From Massilia aurea (lineage in GTDB: Bacteria > Pseudomonadota > Gammaproteobacteria > Burkholderiales > Burkholderiaceae_D), in assembly GCF_024753205.1 (NCBI RefSeq), contig NZ_JANUGZ010000001.1, positions 1,178,001 through 1,242,000 of the forward strand: DNA of 64,000 nt, in the 5' to 3' direction. The notes beneath the pieces were generated by a model. The model was not told where the DNA came from. It did not search any database and saw only the letters and a list, made by a program, of their open reading frames with translations. A program made the position numbers and the translations under genes. Positions 45,882 through 57,932 of this stretch are shown here, in pieces (the stretch's first letter is position 1; the number at the start of each line of letters is the position of its first letter).

Positions 45882-45957
45882 TGGCTCCCCGACCTGGACT
45901 CGAACCAGGGACCTGCGGATTAACAGTCCGTCGCTCTACCAACTGAGCTATCAGGGA
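45882..45957 (-). tRNA. tRNA-Asn(GTT), copy 2
   Basis: 76 nt, identical to copies 1 and 3, with encoded CCA and GTT anticodon. Confidence 0.97.
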
Positions 45958-45968
45958 ATTGAGGCCGC

Positions 45969-45996
45969 ATTATACCTGCTGGTGTCGATTTCGCAA
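45969..45996 (-). promoter_or_regulatory. Promoter of tRNA-Asn copy 2
   Basis: On the minus strand TTGCGA, 16 bp, TATAAT directly upstream of the tRNA. Confidence 0.6.
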
Positions 45997-46014
45997 ATTT
46001 TTCGAAAAGAAAAT

Positions 46015-46773
46015 CTAGCGACCAATCCGCGCCAGCAAGCGTTTGAGCGTGTCGATCACCAGTTCCGGCTCGGACAACTGCGGAAAATGCGCACTGCGCT
46101 CGGCCACGACCCGCTCGCCCAACGGCGACAAAGCCGCCAGCGCCAGTTGCGAACGTTCGCGCTCACGCACCAACGCCGCCGGCACCAGCCAGCGCGGCAA
46201 GCGCTTCGTGCCCGACAGCACCGTCACCGGCACGGGCGGGAACGCCGGCGCCTCGAGGATATCCCTGACGGTCTCGCGCTCGTTGCGGAGCTCGTCGAAC
46301 GCATCGCGCGGCGACACGCGGTCGAGCAGCTTGACGAAGCCCCGCTGCAGCGCCGACTGATGTTGCTTGAGGTTGTCGACGTCCTGCGGCGCTGTGGCCT
46401 CGATGAACAGCACACCTGCCACCTCATCGGCGAACTCGCGCGCGAACAGGTTGGCGTGCAGGCCGCCAAACGAATGTGCCACCAGCACGAATGGCGGCGG
46501 CACCTTGGCGAACTGCAGCAACAGCCGCAACTGCGCGACGACGGTCTCGCCATACTGCGCTTCGGTCGGCTTCGGACTGCCGCCCGTGCCCGGCCGGTCG
46601 TAGCTGAACACGGTGCCCAGTGCCTCGACCTCGGGATACAGCTTGAACCAGCCATCGAGCGGGCCGCCAGCGCCGCCGATCAGCACGATCGAGGGACTGC
46701 CCTGCCCGGCTCGCGCGAAGCGAAACATCTGCCCTTCGATCAGGGTGGCGTGACTTTTAAGTGGTTGCTTCAC
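46015..46773 (-). CDS. Alpha/beta hydrolase
   Basis: The 252-residue protein has the alpha/beta hydrolase fold signatures: VLIGGAGGPLDGW (oxyanion region), SYDRPGTGGS, the nucleophile elbow VAHSFGGLH (Ser about 88) and SAHFPQLSEPELV with the catalytic His near the end. No signal peptide. The start is uncertain. I chose GTG 46773 because GGAG is 7 nt upstream; ATG 46797 and 46824 are longer options, but the last lies in the tRNA-Asn terminator. Substrate unknown. It is encoded between tRNA-Asn copies 2 and 3 on the same strand. Confidence 0.85.
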   Translation of the reverse strand: MKQPLKSHATLIEGQMFRFARAGQGSPSIVLIGGAGGPLDGWFKLYPEVEALGTVFSYDRPGTGGSPKPTEAQYGETVVAQLRLLLQFAKVPPPFVLVAHSFGGLHANLFAREFADEVAGVLFIEATAPQDVDNLKQHQSALQRGFVKLLDRVSPRDAFDELRNERETVRDILEAPAFPPVPVTVLSGTKRLPRWLVPAALVRERERSQLALAALSPLGERVVAERSAHFPQLSEPELVIDTLKRLLARIGR

Positions 46774-46811
46774 GCGAACTCTCCAAAAAGACGACATGAC
46801 TCCGCATAACG

Positions 46812-46840
46812 AAAAAGGCCGCATCCTTCGATGCGGCCTT
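46812..46840 (-). terminator. Terminator of tRNA-Asn copy 3
   Basis: On the minus strand AAGGCCGCATC-GAAG-GATGCGGCCTT, an 11-bp perfect stem followed by TTTC, 10 nt beyond the tRNA. Confidence 0.82.
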
Positions 46841-46849
46841 CTTGTATTC

Positions 46850-46925
46850 TGGCTCCCCGACCTGGACTCGAACCAGGGACCTGCGGATTAACAGTCCGTC
46901 GCTCTACCAACTGAGCTATCAGGGA
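46850..46925 (-). tRNA. tRNA-Asn(GTT), copy 3
   Basis: 76 nt, identical to copies 1 and 2, with encoded CCA and GTT anticodon. Confidence 0.97.
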
Positions 46926-46937
46926 ATTGAAGCTGGC

Positions 46938-46967
46938 ATTATATGGTTCATGAAACGCTTCTGTCAA
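46938..46967 (-). promoter_or_regulatory. Promoter of tRNA-Asn copy 3
   Basis: On the minus strand TTGACA, 18 bp, TATAAT: both hexamers are consensus, the strongest of the three tRNA promoters. Confidence 0.75.
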
Positions 46968-47041
46968 ATCAGCACAGGCGTTTCGTTTTCCATCTACTGC
47001 TGCCCTCTTGCGCGCTTGCAGCGATCAAGAGAGCCAGGATT

Positions 47042-48253
47042 TTAGAGAACTTTGGCGATGGCGTCAACGACGCGATCGATGTTCGTCGAATTGAGCGCCG
47101 CGACGCAGATGCGGCCCGTGTCCACGGCGTAGATCGATTCGTCGCGCAGCTTGCCCACTTGCTCCTTGCTCAAACCCGAGTACGAGAACATGCCGACCTG
47201 CTCGCGCACGAATTCGAAGTCGTGGCCCGGTGCCTTGGCCTTGAGCTTTTCGACCATCGCGCCGCGCATTTCGCGGATGCGCACGCGCATGCCGGCCAGC
47301 TCTTCTTCCCACAGTTTGCGCAGCTCAGGCGTTGCCAGCACGGTGGCGACGACCTTGCCGCCATGCGTTGGCGGGTTCGAGTAGTTGGTGCGCACGACGC
47401 GCTTGAGTTGCGACAGCACGCGCGTGGCTTCTTCGCTCGTGGTGGCCACGATCGACAGCGCGCCCACGCGCTCGCCGTACAGCGAGAACGATTTGGAGAA
47501 CGAGTTCGACACCAGCATCGCCATGCCGGTCGCGGCGAAGCGACGCACGACGGCGCCGTCTTCATCGATGCCGTTGGCAAAGCCCTGGTACGCCATGTCG
47601 AGGAATGGCACGAGGTTGCCGGCCTGGACGGCAGCAATCACCTGATCCCACTGGTCTTGCGTCAGGTCGGCGCCGGTCGGGTTGTGGCAGCACGCATGCA
47701 GGACGACGATGGAACCTGCCGGCATCGCTTTCAGTGCGGCCAGCATGCCGTCGAAGTTCACGCCGCGGGTGGCCGCATCGTAATACGCATAGTTGTGGAC
47801 CGTGAAACCGGCGCTTTCGAACAGCGCGCGGTGGTTTTCCCAGCTCGGGTCGCTGATGTACACGTCAGACGCTGGCAGGAAGCGCTTGAGGAAGTCGGCG
47901 CCGATCTTCAGGGCGCCGGTGCCGCCGATGGCCTGCACGGTCAGCGCGCGTTTCTCTTGAATTACGGGGCTGTCGGCACCAAATACCAGCTCTTGCACCG
48001 CCTTGTCGTACGCAGCCAGGCCTTCGATCGGCAGGTAGGTTCGCGGCGTCGGCTGCTCCATCAGTTTCGCTTCCGCTTTCTGCACGCACTCGAGCAGCGG
48101 CACTTTGCCCTTGTCGTCATAATAGACACCCACGCCGAGGTTGATTTTCGCGGTGTTCGTGTCGGCGTTGAAGGCTTCGGTGATGCCCAGGATCGGGTCG
48201 CGTGGGGCCATTTCAATGGCACTGAACAAGCTGGCGGAGGCAGTGGAAGTCAT
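47042..48253 (-). CDS. tyrB: Aromatic amino acid aminotransferase
   Basis: The 403-residue class I PLP aminotransferase matches the AspC/TyrB group: NLGVGVYYDDKGKVPLLECV near the start, TVQAIGGTGALKIGADFL, the CHNPTGADLT block and the PLP lysine in SNSFSKSFSLYGERVG, then the substrate Arg near the end (DTGRICVAAL). It transaminates tyrosine, phenylalanine and probably aspartate with 2-oxoglutarate. The ATG at 48253 is used since the frame upstream has no family sequence. It is divergent from uvrB, 119 bp apart. Confidence 0.93.
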   Translation of the reverse strand: MTSTASASLFSAIEMAPRDPILGITEAFNADTNTAKINLGVGVYYDDKGKVPLLECVQKAEAKLMEQPTPRTYLPIEGLAAYDKAVQELVFGADSPVIQEKRALTVQAIGGTGALKIGADFLKRFLPASDVYISDPSWENHRALFESAGFTVHNYAYYDAATRGVNFDGMLAALKAMPAGSIVVLHACCHNPTGADLTQDQWDQVIAAVQAGNLVPFLDMAYQGFANGIDEDGAVVRRFAATGMAMLVSNSFSKSFSLYGERVGALSIVATTSEEATRVLSQLKRVVRTNYSNPPTHGGKVVATVLATPELRKLWEEELAGMRVRIREMRGAMVEKLKAKAPGHDFEFVREQVGMFSYSGLSKEQVGKLRDESIYAVDTGRICVAALNSTNIDRVVDAIAKVL

Positions 48254-48280
48254 CTGATAAACTCGGTTTTGTTGGCTGGA

Positions 48281-48309
48281 TTGACAGCGGCGGGGTTTGC
48301 AATTGTATA
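48281..48309 (+). promoter_or_regulatory. Sigma-70 promoter of uvrB
   Basis: TTGACA at 48281-48286, 17 bp, TGTATA at 48304-48309, reading toward uvrB. A hairpin GCGGCCCT/AGGGCCGC (48314-48338) begins at the predicted start of the transcript. No LexA box is seen here. Confidence 0.6.
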
Positions 48310-48372
48310 GACAGCGGCCCTTGAACCTGCAGGGCCGCGAGCGGATTCTCATTCTAACAAAGGTCTGTAAGC

Positions 48373-50460
<2,088 letters not shown>

Positions 50461-50481
50461 GGCCAGCAGTGCGTTGCCGGC

Positions 50482-52503
50482 TTAGCGTTCTACGCTGGCC
50501 AGCAACGTCAGCAACCGGTCCAGGTCGGCCGGCTTGACCATGTGATGGTCGAAGCCGGCTTGCTGCGCGCGCTGCTGGTCTTCGGCCTGGCCGTAGCCAG
50601 TCAGCGCCACCAGCACGGCCCCTGCCGTCGCAGGCTGTGCACGCAGGCGACGGGCCAGTTCGTGACCGTCCATATCGGGCAATCCAATATCGAGCAGCGC
50701 CACCACGGGCGGCTCGCGCAATGCCGTCGCCAGCGCGCTCGCGCCATCGAATTCGACGCGGACGGCGTAACCATTCATCTCCAGCAGCGTGGCAAGCATC
50801 TCGGCAGCGTCGACATTGTCGTCCACGACCAGCACGCGCAAGCCTGATGCGTCAGGCACGGATGCGACCGGCGCCGGGGCTGGCGACTCCACGACTGGCT
50901 CCAGCAACGGCAGGTAGACGACAAACTCACTGCCCTCGCCCAGCCCGTCGCTGAGCGCATCGACGCGGCCGCCATGCAGCAGGACCAGGCTCTTGACGAG
51001 CGCCAGTCCGAGGCCCAGCCCGCCTTGCGAGCGGTCGGGTGTGCGTTCGGCCTGTGTGAACAGGTCGAAGATATACGGCAGTACGGGCAGGTCGATGCCC
51101 TGGCCATTGTCGCGCACGGCAAGGCGCACGTCGCCGCCGTCCGTGCGCACGCTCAGCACGATGCGGCCCCTGGCCGGCGTGTATTTGGCGGCGTTGTTCA
51201 GGATGTTGGACAGCACCTGGATCAGGCGCGTGCGGTCGCCCAGCACGTACAGGCCCGGTTCGATGTCGAGGAACAGTTCATGGTGGCAGCTGTCGAGCAT
51301 CGGCCGCACCTGCTCCACCGCTTCCTGCACGAGCGGCTCGACCGCCACGGTTTCCTGCGCCATCGTGACCTGCCCGCGCGTGACGCGCGAGACGTCCAGC
51401 AAATCGTTCACGAGCGCCGTCATGTGCTCGGCCTGGCGCGCGATGATCGCACTGGCGCGCGCAATGCCGGGCGCGTCCATCTGGCCGCGCTGCAGCAGTT
51501 GCGCGGCAGTGGTGATGGGCGCGAGCGGATTGCGCAGTTCGTGGGCGAGCATCGCCAGGAAGTCATCCTTCTGGCGGTTGGCTTCGCGCAGCTCGTCCTC
51601 GATACGCTTGCGCACCGTGACGTCGCTGCCCTCCAGGAAAATACCCGTCACCTTGCCGAACTGGTCGCGGATCGGCTGGTAGACAAAATCGAGATAGCAT
51701 TCTTCGAGCGGGCCGCCCGGTTCGCGTTGCACGCGCAGCGGCACAGCATGGCCGACAAACGGCTGGCCGCTGGTATAGACCTGGTCCAGCAGCTCGAAGT
51801 AGCCCTGCCCCTGGACCTCCGGCAATGCCTCGCGCACCGGCTTGCCGATCAGATCGCGATGCCCGACCAGTGTCAGGTAAGAACGGTTGGTCAGTTCGAA
51901 TACATGGTCGGGGCCACGCAACACGGCGATGATGCCGGGCGCTTCTTCAAACAGGTTGATGAGGCGGCTGTGTTCTTCGTCGCGGTAACGCTGCGCCAGC
52001 ACTTCGTTGGTGGTCTCCACACAGGCGCAGAACAGGCCGGCGACCAGGCCATCTTCACGCCGCACGGGCGAATACGAAAAGCGGAACCAGGTTGCCTCAT
52101 CGTACCCATGGCGGCGCACGGTCAATGGAAAGCGATCGAGGTAGATGGACTCGCCGCCCATCGTACGCTCGACGAGCGGCGCGATGTCGTCCCAGATGTC
52201 CGACCACACATCGCGAAAGCGCTGGCCGAGCGACGCCGGATGCTTGGCGCCCAGGATCACGCTGTAGGCATCGTTGTACAGGAAGCCAAGCTCATCGCCC
52301 CAGGCGACGAACATCGGGAACTTGGAGTCGAGCATCAGTGCAACCGCCGTACACAAGGCCTGCGGCCAGTCGCGCGGATGACCGAGTGGCGAGGTAGTCC
52401 AGTCGTGTTCGCGCATCAGCGCACGCACCGTGCCGTCGCCGAGGAATAATGACGGTTCTTGCCGCACGTCCGTCGGCGCTTCCACTACCTGATTCATACC
52501 CAT
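50482..52503 (-). CDS. PAS-PAS-histidine kinase-receiver hybrid protein
   Basis: The 673-residue protein shows two PAS-like sensory domains (about residues 20-150 and 170-300), HisKA with FLAMLAHELRNPLAPITTAA (His about 326), an ATPase domain (LSNILNNAAKYT, GLGLGLALVKSLVLLHGG) and a C-terminal receiver (LRVLVVDDNVDAAEML, VALLDIGLPDMDGHEL, MVKPAD). I chose the ATG at 52503 (a second Met is two codons later); further upstream the frame runs into the MarC gene. No membrane helix, signal unknown. Convergent with uvrB. Confidence 0.92.
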   Translation of the reverse strand: MGMNQVVEAPTDVRQEPSLFLGDGTVRALMREHDWTTSPLGHPRDWPQALCTAVALMLDSKFPMFVAWGDELGFLYNDAYSVILGAKHPASLGQRFRDVWSDIWDDIAPLVERTMGGESIYLDRFPLTVRRHGYDEATWFRFSYSPVRREDGLVAGLFCACVETTNEVLAQRYRDEEHSRLINLFEEAPGIIAVLRGPDHVFELTNRSYLTLVGHRDLIGKPVREALPEVQGQGYFELLDQVYTSGQPFVGHAVPLRVQREPGGPLEECYLDFVYQPIRDQFGKVTGIFLEGSDVTVRKRIEDELREANRQKDDFLAMLAHELRNPLAPITTAAQLLQRGQMDAPGIARASAIIARQAEHMTALVNDLLDVSRVTRGQVTMAQETVAVEPLVQEAVEQVRPMLDSCHHELFLDIEPGLYVLGDRTRLIQVLSNILNNAAKYTPARGRIVLSVRTDGGDVRLAVRDNGQGIDLPVLPYIFDLFTQAERTPDRSQGGLGLGLALVKSLVLLHGGRVDALSDGLGEGSEFVVYLPLLEPVVESPAPAPVASVPDASGLRVLVVDDNVDAAEMLATLLEMNGYAVRVEFDGASALATALREPPVVALLDIGLPDMDGHELARRLRAQPATAGAVLVALTGYGQAEDQQRAQQAGFDHHMVKPADLDRLLTLLASVER

Positions 52504-52601
52504 GATGCTTCGTGTTAATCCGCGCACACCGCGCAAGCGAAGTGTGCCAGATTTGCCGCTCCTCTCACGCACGCCAGCGTAAAACGAGCGTGACGCGAGC
52601 G

Positions 52602-53198
52602 TTACAGCGTCTGCACAAACTCGCGGATACCGCCCAGCAGCATCTCGACCGCCATTGCCGTCAGGATCAGGCCCATCAGGCGCTCGAACGCCGTCATGAC
52701 CTGCGGACCGAGCCTTTGCTGCAGCTTCTCGGCGCTGAGGAACACGGCCAGCCAGACGATCCCGACTGCCGCCAGCGCCGCCACATGCACCATCGTTTCG
52801 GTAAAGCTGGTCGCCGACAGCAGCAGCACGGTGGCCAGCGCGGATGGGCCGGCCAGCGCAGGAATCGCCAGCGGCACGATGAACGGCTCGCCGCCCTCGC
52901 TCTTGCCCAGCACGCCATCGGGGTGCGGGAAGATCATGCGGATCGCAATCATCAACAGGATCACGGCGCCGCCGATGCGCAGCGCGATCGGGCTCAGGTG
53001 CAGTGCTTCCAGGAAGTGCTTGCCGAAGAACATGAACACCAGCAGCAGCACGAAGGCAATCGCGCACTCGCGGATCACGATGCGGTTGCGGCGTTCGAGC
53101 GGGGTGTCTTTCAGGGCGGCCGCGAACAGCGGGACGTTACCGAACGGGTCGGTCACGAGGATGAGCAGAATGAAGGTGGAGAAAAAGCTTTGGGTCAT
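52602..53198 (-). CDS. MarC-family integral membrane protein
   Basis: The 198-residue protein has six hydrophobic helices and the family motifs ILVTDPFGNVPLF near the start, ALRIGGAVILLMIAIRMI and PLAIPALAGPSALATVLLL in the middle, and FERLMGLILTAMAVEMLLGGIREF at the end. MarC proteins sit in the inner membrane. The old link to multiple antibiotic resistance is not supported for E. coli MarC, and the function is open. Ends about 98 bp before the hybrid kinase gene. Confidence 0.92.
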   Translation of the reverse strand: MTQSFFSTFILLILVTDPFGNVPLFAAALKDTPLERRNRIVIRECAIAFVLLLVFMFFGKHFLEALHLSPIALRIGGAVILLMIAIRMIFPHPDGVLGKSEGGEPFIVPLAIPALAGPSALATVLLLSATSFTETMVHVAALAAVGIVWLAVFLSAEKLQQRLGPQVMTAFERLMGLILTAMAVEMLLGGIREFVQTL

Positions 53199-53311
53199 GG
53201 CTTATTATTCTTGGAAGACGCAACGACAGTAAAGGCGTAATCTTACCAGAGTGCATCAACGTGCTGGACGATCTGGCACGAAGGCCGATCACCTCTACTT
53301 CGAAAGCAGAC

Positions 53312-53641
53312 ATGGGATCACAACAAAGCACGGTCGACTTCGTCCTCGACCAGATGAGCGCTGCCGGGGCGGTCAGCGCCAAGAAAATGTTTGGCGAATA
53401 CGGCGTCTATCTCGACGAGAAGATGGTCGCGCTGGTGTGCGACGATGTCCTGTTCATCAAGCCGACGGAGGGTGGCCGATCCCATATCGGGACCCCTGTC
53501 GAAGCGCCGCCCTACCCGGGTGCGAAACCCTGTTTCCAGATTGACGGCGATCTGTGCGAAGACCGGGAATGGCTGAGCCAGCTGGTGCGCATTACCGCGC
53601 AGGCGCTGCCGCTGCCCAGGAAGAAAAAGAAGGCGCTGTAA
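53312..53641 (+). CDS. TfoX N-terminal domain protein
   Basis: The 109-residue protein matches the TfoX_N domain: VLDQMSAAGAVSAKKMFGEY, then GVYLDEKMVALVCDDVLFIK and PPYPGAKPCFQI. It lacks the C-terminal TfoX domain found in the competence regulators of Haemophilus and Vibrio, as do many stand-alone members, so a role in competence is not implied. The ATG at 53312 fits the domain start; a Lys tract (RKKKKAL) ends the protein. Confidence 0.88.
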   Translation: MGSQQSTVDFVLDQMSAAGAVSAKKMFGEYGVYLDEKMVALVCDDVLFIKPTEGGRSHIGTPVEAPPYPGAKPCFQIDGDLCEDREWLSQLVRITAQALPLPRKKKKAL

Positions 53642-53684
53642 CCGTTATCTATTGGTGAGCTCGGTTGCCCTGTGGGTGCGCCAA

Positions 53685-53721
53685 TAAAAAAGCGGGGAAA
53701 GGCATCCGCCCTTCCCCGCTT
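53685..53721 (-). terminator. Intrinsic terminator of the phosphoribosyltransferase gene
   Basis: On the minus strand AAGCGGGGAA...TTCCCCGCTT with inner pairing is followed by a six-T run. It lies about 23 bp past the stop at 53744. The plus side lacks a T-run. Confidence 0.85.
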
Positions 53722-53743
53722 GTCGCCCGTTTGACCGGATGAA

Positions 53744-54283
53744 TTACTTCTCGAACTTCTTCAGCCAGGCCGACAGTTGGTGCGGGCGCAGGCCGTCGTA
53801 TTCTTCGAACGGCTGGTGAATCCATGGGTTGTGCGGCAGGTCGTCCAGGAAATAGTCTGGACGAATCGACGACGTGCCCTTGACCCAGATGACCGCCGAT
53901 TTGACTTCGGTGACCTGCGGGTAGTTTTCGGTCAGGTGCTGGCTGACTTTACGCAGCGTCACGCCCGAGTCGGCCAGATCGTCGACCAGCAGCACGCGGC
54001 CGGCCAGTGGACCCTTGGTCATCGTCATGTACTTCGAGATGTCCAGGTCGCCTTGCTTGGTGCCGGCTTCTTCGCGGTACGAGCTGGTCGACAGGATCGC
54101 CAGTGGCACGTCGAAGATGCGCGAGAACACGTCGCCCGGACGCACGCCACCGCGCGCCAGGCACAGCACCTGGTCGAACTTCCAGCCCGATTCATACACT
54201 TGCAGCGCCAGGCGCTCGATCAGGCGGTGGTATTCGTCCCACGAGACCCACAGGTCTTTTTCCGTCGATACAGGGGAATTCAT
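53744..54283 (-). CDS. Purine phosphoribosyltransferase-like protein
   Basis: The 179-residue type I phosphoribosyltransferase has the PRPP-binding loop VLLVDDLADSGVTL (about residues 97-110), VLCLARGGVRPGDVFSR upstream of it and a C-terminal segment HNPWIHQPFEEYDGLRPHQL. It is of the hypoxanthine/xanthine-guanine type and lies 24 bp downstream of purA, so a role in purine salvage is likely. Exact base preference cannot be told. Confidence 0.87.
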   Translation of the reverse strand: MNSPVSTEKDLWVSWDEYHRLIERLALQVYESGWKFDQVLCLARGGVRPGDVFSRIFDVPLAILSTSSYREEAGTKQGDLDISKYMTMTKGPLAGRVLLVDDLADSGVTLRKVSQHLTENYPQVTEVKSAVIWVKGTSSIRPDYFLDDLPHNPWIHQPFEEYDGLRPHQLSAWLKKFEK

Positions 54284-54307
54284 CTTTTTTGACTCCAGAT
54301 TTTGTCG

Positions 54308-55627
<1,320 letters not shown>

Positions 55628-56782
55628 TTAACCTAAGTTTTTGAGAATCCAATTTCCACTTTCGAGGACGAGTACGCGGTCGCACTCGAACTCGTCCTGA
55701 ACATTGTCGTGACCCGGCATGCTCTGGATCACGACTTCGCCTGCCTTGCGCAGGTCAGCGATTTTTTCCTTCAGCTCGGGGGCATTGCCCCACGGCGCGC
55801 GAATGGAATGCTTGCGCTCGGCCATCGGCAGCAGCCGGGCCAGTTCGCGCAGGTCGAGCGAGAAGCCCGTTGCGGGCCGCGCACGGCCGAACGCTTCGCC
55901 CACATGGTCGTAACGGCCGCCGCGCGCAACCGCGTTCGGCAAGCCCGTCACATACAGCGCGAACATGGCGCCGCTTTCATACTGATAGCCACGCAGGTCG
56001 GCCAGATCGATCGCGATCTCGGCGCGGCCCAGCGCGCCGGCGGCCAGCGCTGCCAGTTCGGCCAGCGCGCGCTGCACGCCCGGCAGCGCCGGCAGTGCGT
56101 CGCGGGCTTCGGCCAGCACGTCGATATTGCCGTACAGGCGCGGCAAGGCCAGCAGCGCCTTGCGGGTCTGCGGGTAGTAATTCTGCGAGATGGCGTCCAG
56201 GCCCGGCGCATCCTTGGCGCGCAGCAGGCTGTAGAGCTGGTTCTCGTCGCGCTTGGCGGCCGGGTCGTCGTCGAGCAGTGCGCGCAGTACGCCGACGTGG
56301 GCGAGGTCCAGGCGCACGTTCGTGAAACCGGCCAGGGCCAGCGAACCCAGCGCCAGTTCCTGGATCTCGGCATCGGCTTCGAGGCCCGCGTGGCCATAGA
56401 TCTCGGCGCCGATCTGCATCGGCTCACGCGTGGCGTGCAGGCCCGACGGGCGGGTATGCAGCACGCTGCCGGCGTAGCACAGGCGGGTGATCGAGTCGCG
56501 GTTGAGCAGGTGCGCGTCGATGCGCGCGACCTGCGTGGTCATGTCGGCGCGCAGGCCAAGCAGGCGACCCGACAGCGGATCGACGACCTTGAAGGTTTTC
56601 AGGTCGGTGTCAGCACCGGCGCCGGCCAGCAGCGAGTCGAGATACTCGAGCAGCGGCGGCATCACCAGTTCGTAACCGTAGAGCCGGAAGTTGTCGAGCA
56701 TCAGTCGGCGCAACTCTTCGATCTTGCGCGCTTCGGACGGCAAGACATCGGCGATATTTTCAGGCAATAGCCAATTCGGCAT
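55628..56782 (-). CDS. hisZ: ATP phosphoribosyltransferase regulatory subunit HisZ
   Basis: The 384-residue class II aminoacyl-tRNA synthetase-like protein is the partner of short HisG enzymes in histidine synthesis. Motif 2 is seen in [20 protein letters not shown] with GAEIYGH following; the N-terminus [20 protein letters not shown] is typical of betaproteobacterial HisZ. It differs from HisRS in lacking the C-terminal anticodon-binding domain. It sits directly before purA, as in other Burkholderiales. Confidence 0.93.
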   Translation of the reverse strand: MPNWLLPENIADVLPSEARKIEELRRLMLDNFRLYGYELVMPPLLEYLDSLLAGAGADTDLKTFKVVDPLSGRLLGLRADMTTQVARIDAHLLNRDSITRLCYAGSVLHTRPSGLHATREPMQIGAEIYGHAGLEADAEIQELALGSLALAGFTNVRLDLAHVGVLRALLDDDPAAKRDENQLYSLLRAKDAPGLDAISQNYYPQTRKALLALPRLYGNIDVLAEARDALPALPGVQRALAELAALAAGALGRAEIAIDLADLRGYQYESGAMFALYVTGLPNAVARGGRYDHVGEAFGRARPATGFSLDLRELARLLPMAERKHSIRAPWGNAPELKEKIADLRKAGEVVIQSMPGHDNVQDEFECDRVLVLESGNWILKNLG

Positions 56783-56981
56783 GGGCAACGACGTTATGGG
56801 TTTGAGGTAGTCAATGGCAAGCGTCGTACGACAGGCGTGCCAGCGCACGACGCGAACGCCGAATCGGTGATTTTAACCGAAAACCACCAGATTGAGGCAG
56901 CGAAAGCGGGACCGGCGGGGGTCAAGGTTGATAATCTGCCACGATGCCGGACAGTACGGGCAATGCCTGCCGCAGACGACA

Positions 56982-57016
56982 CTGGGGGAGCAAGGCCGAT
57001 GGCCCTGCTCCCCCAG
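56982..57016 (-). terminator. Long GC-rich hairpin between hflC and hisZ
   Basis: A 16-pair nearly perfect stem (CTGGGGGAGCA...TGCTCCCCCAG) with a 3-nt loop lies 37 bp beyond the hflC stop. T-rich sequence after it is poor, so it may be a terminator of the hfl transcript or an RNA-processing stem. Confidence 0.55.
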
Positions 57017-57053
57017 AGTGTTCAATTACCCCCGCAACAAGGCGGGAACGGCG

Positions 57054-57932
57054 TTACTTGCCGCCGCCTGCAGGTGCCTTGAAGTACTTGAAGAACTCCG
57101 AGTTCGGATCGACGACGAGGACGTCGCTGCGATCCTTGAAGCTCGCACGGTACGCTTCGAGCGAACGGTAGTAGCGCGCGAATTCCGGGTTCTTGCCGAA
57201 AGCATCAGCGTAGATCGCCGATGCTTTGGCATCGCCGTCACCCTTGACTTTTTCGGCATCACGGAACGCTTCGGCGATGATCACGGTGCGCTGGCGATCG
57301 GCGTCAGCGCGGATCTGCTCGGATTCGGCAGCACCGGTCGAACGCGATTCGTTGGCGACGCGAACACGCTCGGCGCGCATGCGTTCGTACACCGAATTGA
57401 TGTTCTGCTCGGTGTACTCGACACGCTTGAGGCGCACGTCGACGATGCCGATGCCTACTTCCGCGGCTTCAGCAATGAGCTTGGCCTGCACCGCTGCCAT
57501 CACGGCGGCGCGCTGGCCCGAAATCACTTCACGCACGGTGCGCTTGGTGATCTCGTCGCTCAGTGCCGCCTTGATGACCTGCGACAACCGATTCTGCGCA
57601 CGCGTTTCATCGCCCGCGAAACTGACGTAGTACAGACGCGGATCGCTGATGCGCCATTTGATGAACGAGTCGACCAGCACATTGCTCTTCTCGGACGTGA
57701 TGAAGCGGTTCACGTCAGGCGTGTCGAGCGTCAGGATGCGCTTGTCCATATAGACCACGTTCTGGAACGGTGGCGGCAATTTGAAGTGCAGGCCCGGCTT
57801 GTCGATCACTTCCTTGACCTGGCCAAGCGCGAACACGATCGCGAAGCGGCGCTGGTCGACAACGAAAATAGTGGACGACAGCAGCATCAGTGCGATGAAG
57901 CCGGCCACGAAGATGGTAACGAGGCGGTTCAT
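57054..57932 (-). CDS. hflC: HflC, modulator of FtsH protease
   Basis: The 292-residue SPFH/prohibitin-domain protein has one N-terminal transmembrane helix (TIFVAGFIALMLLSSTIFVV), then DQRRFAIVFALGQVKEVIDK and KPGLHFKLPPPFQNVVYMDK, and the helical ARADRQRTVIIAEAF-type segment (here RADADRQRTVIIAEAF). With HflK it forms the membrane complex that encloses FtsH and limits its access to substrates. Its ATG overlaps the hflK stop (TAATG). Confidence 0.95.
   Translation of the reverse strand: MNRLVTIFVAGFIALMLLSSTIFVVDQRRFAIVFALGQVKEVIDKPGLHFKLPPPFQNVVYMDKRILTLDTPDVNRFITSEKSNVLVDSFIKWRISDPRLYYVSFAGDETRAQNRLSQVIKAALSDEITKRTVREVISGQRAAVMAAVQAKLIAEAAEVGIGIVDVRLKRVEYTEQNINSVYERMRAERVRVANESRSTGAAESEQIRADADRQRTVIIAEAFRDAEKVKGDGDAKASAIYADAFGKNPEFARYYRSLEAYRASFKDRSDVLVVDPNSEFFKYFKAPAGGGK

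Noticed and set aside
44623..45942. Minus-strand frame opposite purT running into the tRNA-Asn gene
   Set aside because: Antisense to an unmistakable PurT, and its start lies inside a tRNA.
44406..46925. tRNA-Asn genes as attachment sites of an integrated element
   Set aside because: No integrase is adjacent, no direct repeat of a tRNA 3' end beyond the three full genes is seen, and the intervening genes (purT, hydrolase) are host-like in composition.
47000..48310. 455-codon plus-strand frame opposite tyrB
   Set aside because: Antisense to a clear class I aminotransferase with its PLP lysine motif; the composition is typical of a shadow frame.
52504..53067. 188-codon upstream extension of the hybrid kinase frame
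   Set aside because: It lies inside the MarC gene in another frame. The kinase has an ATG at 52503 followed by normal PAS sequence.
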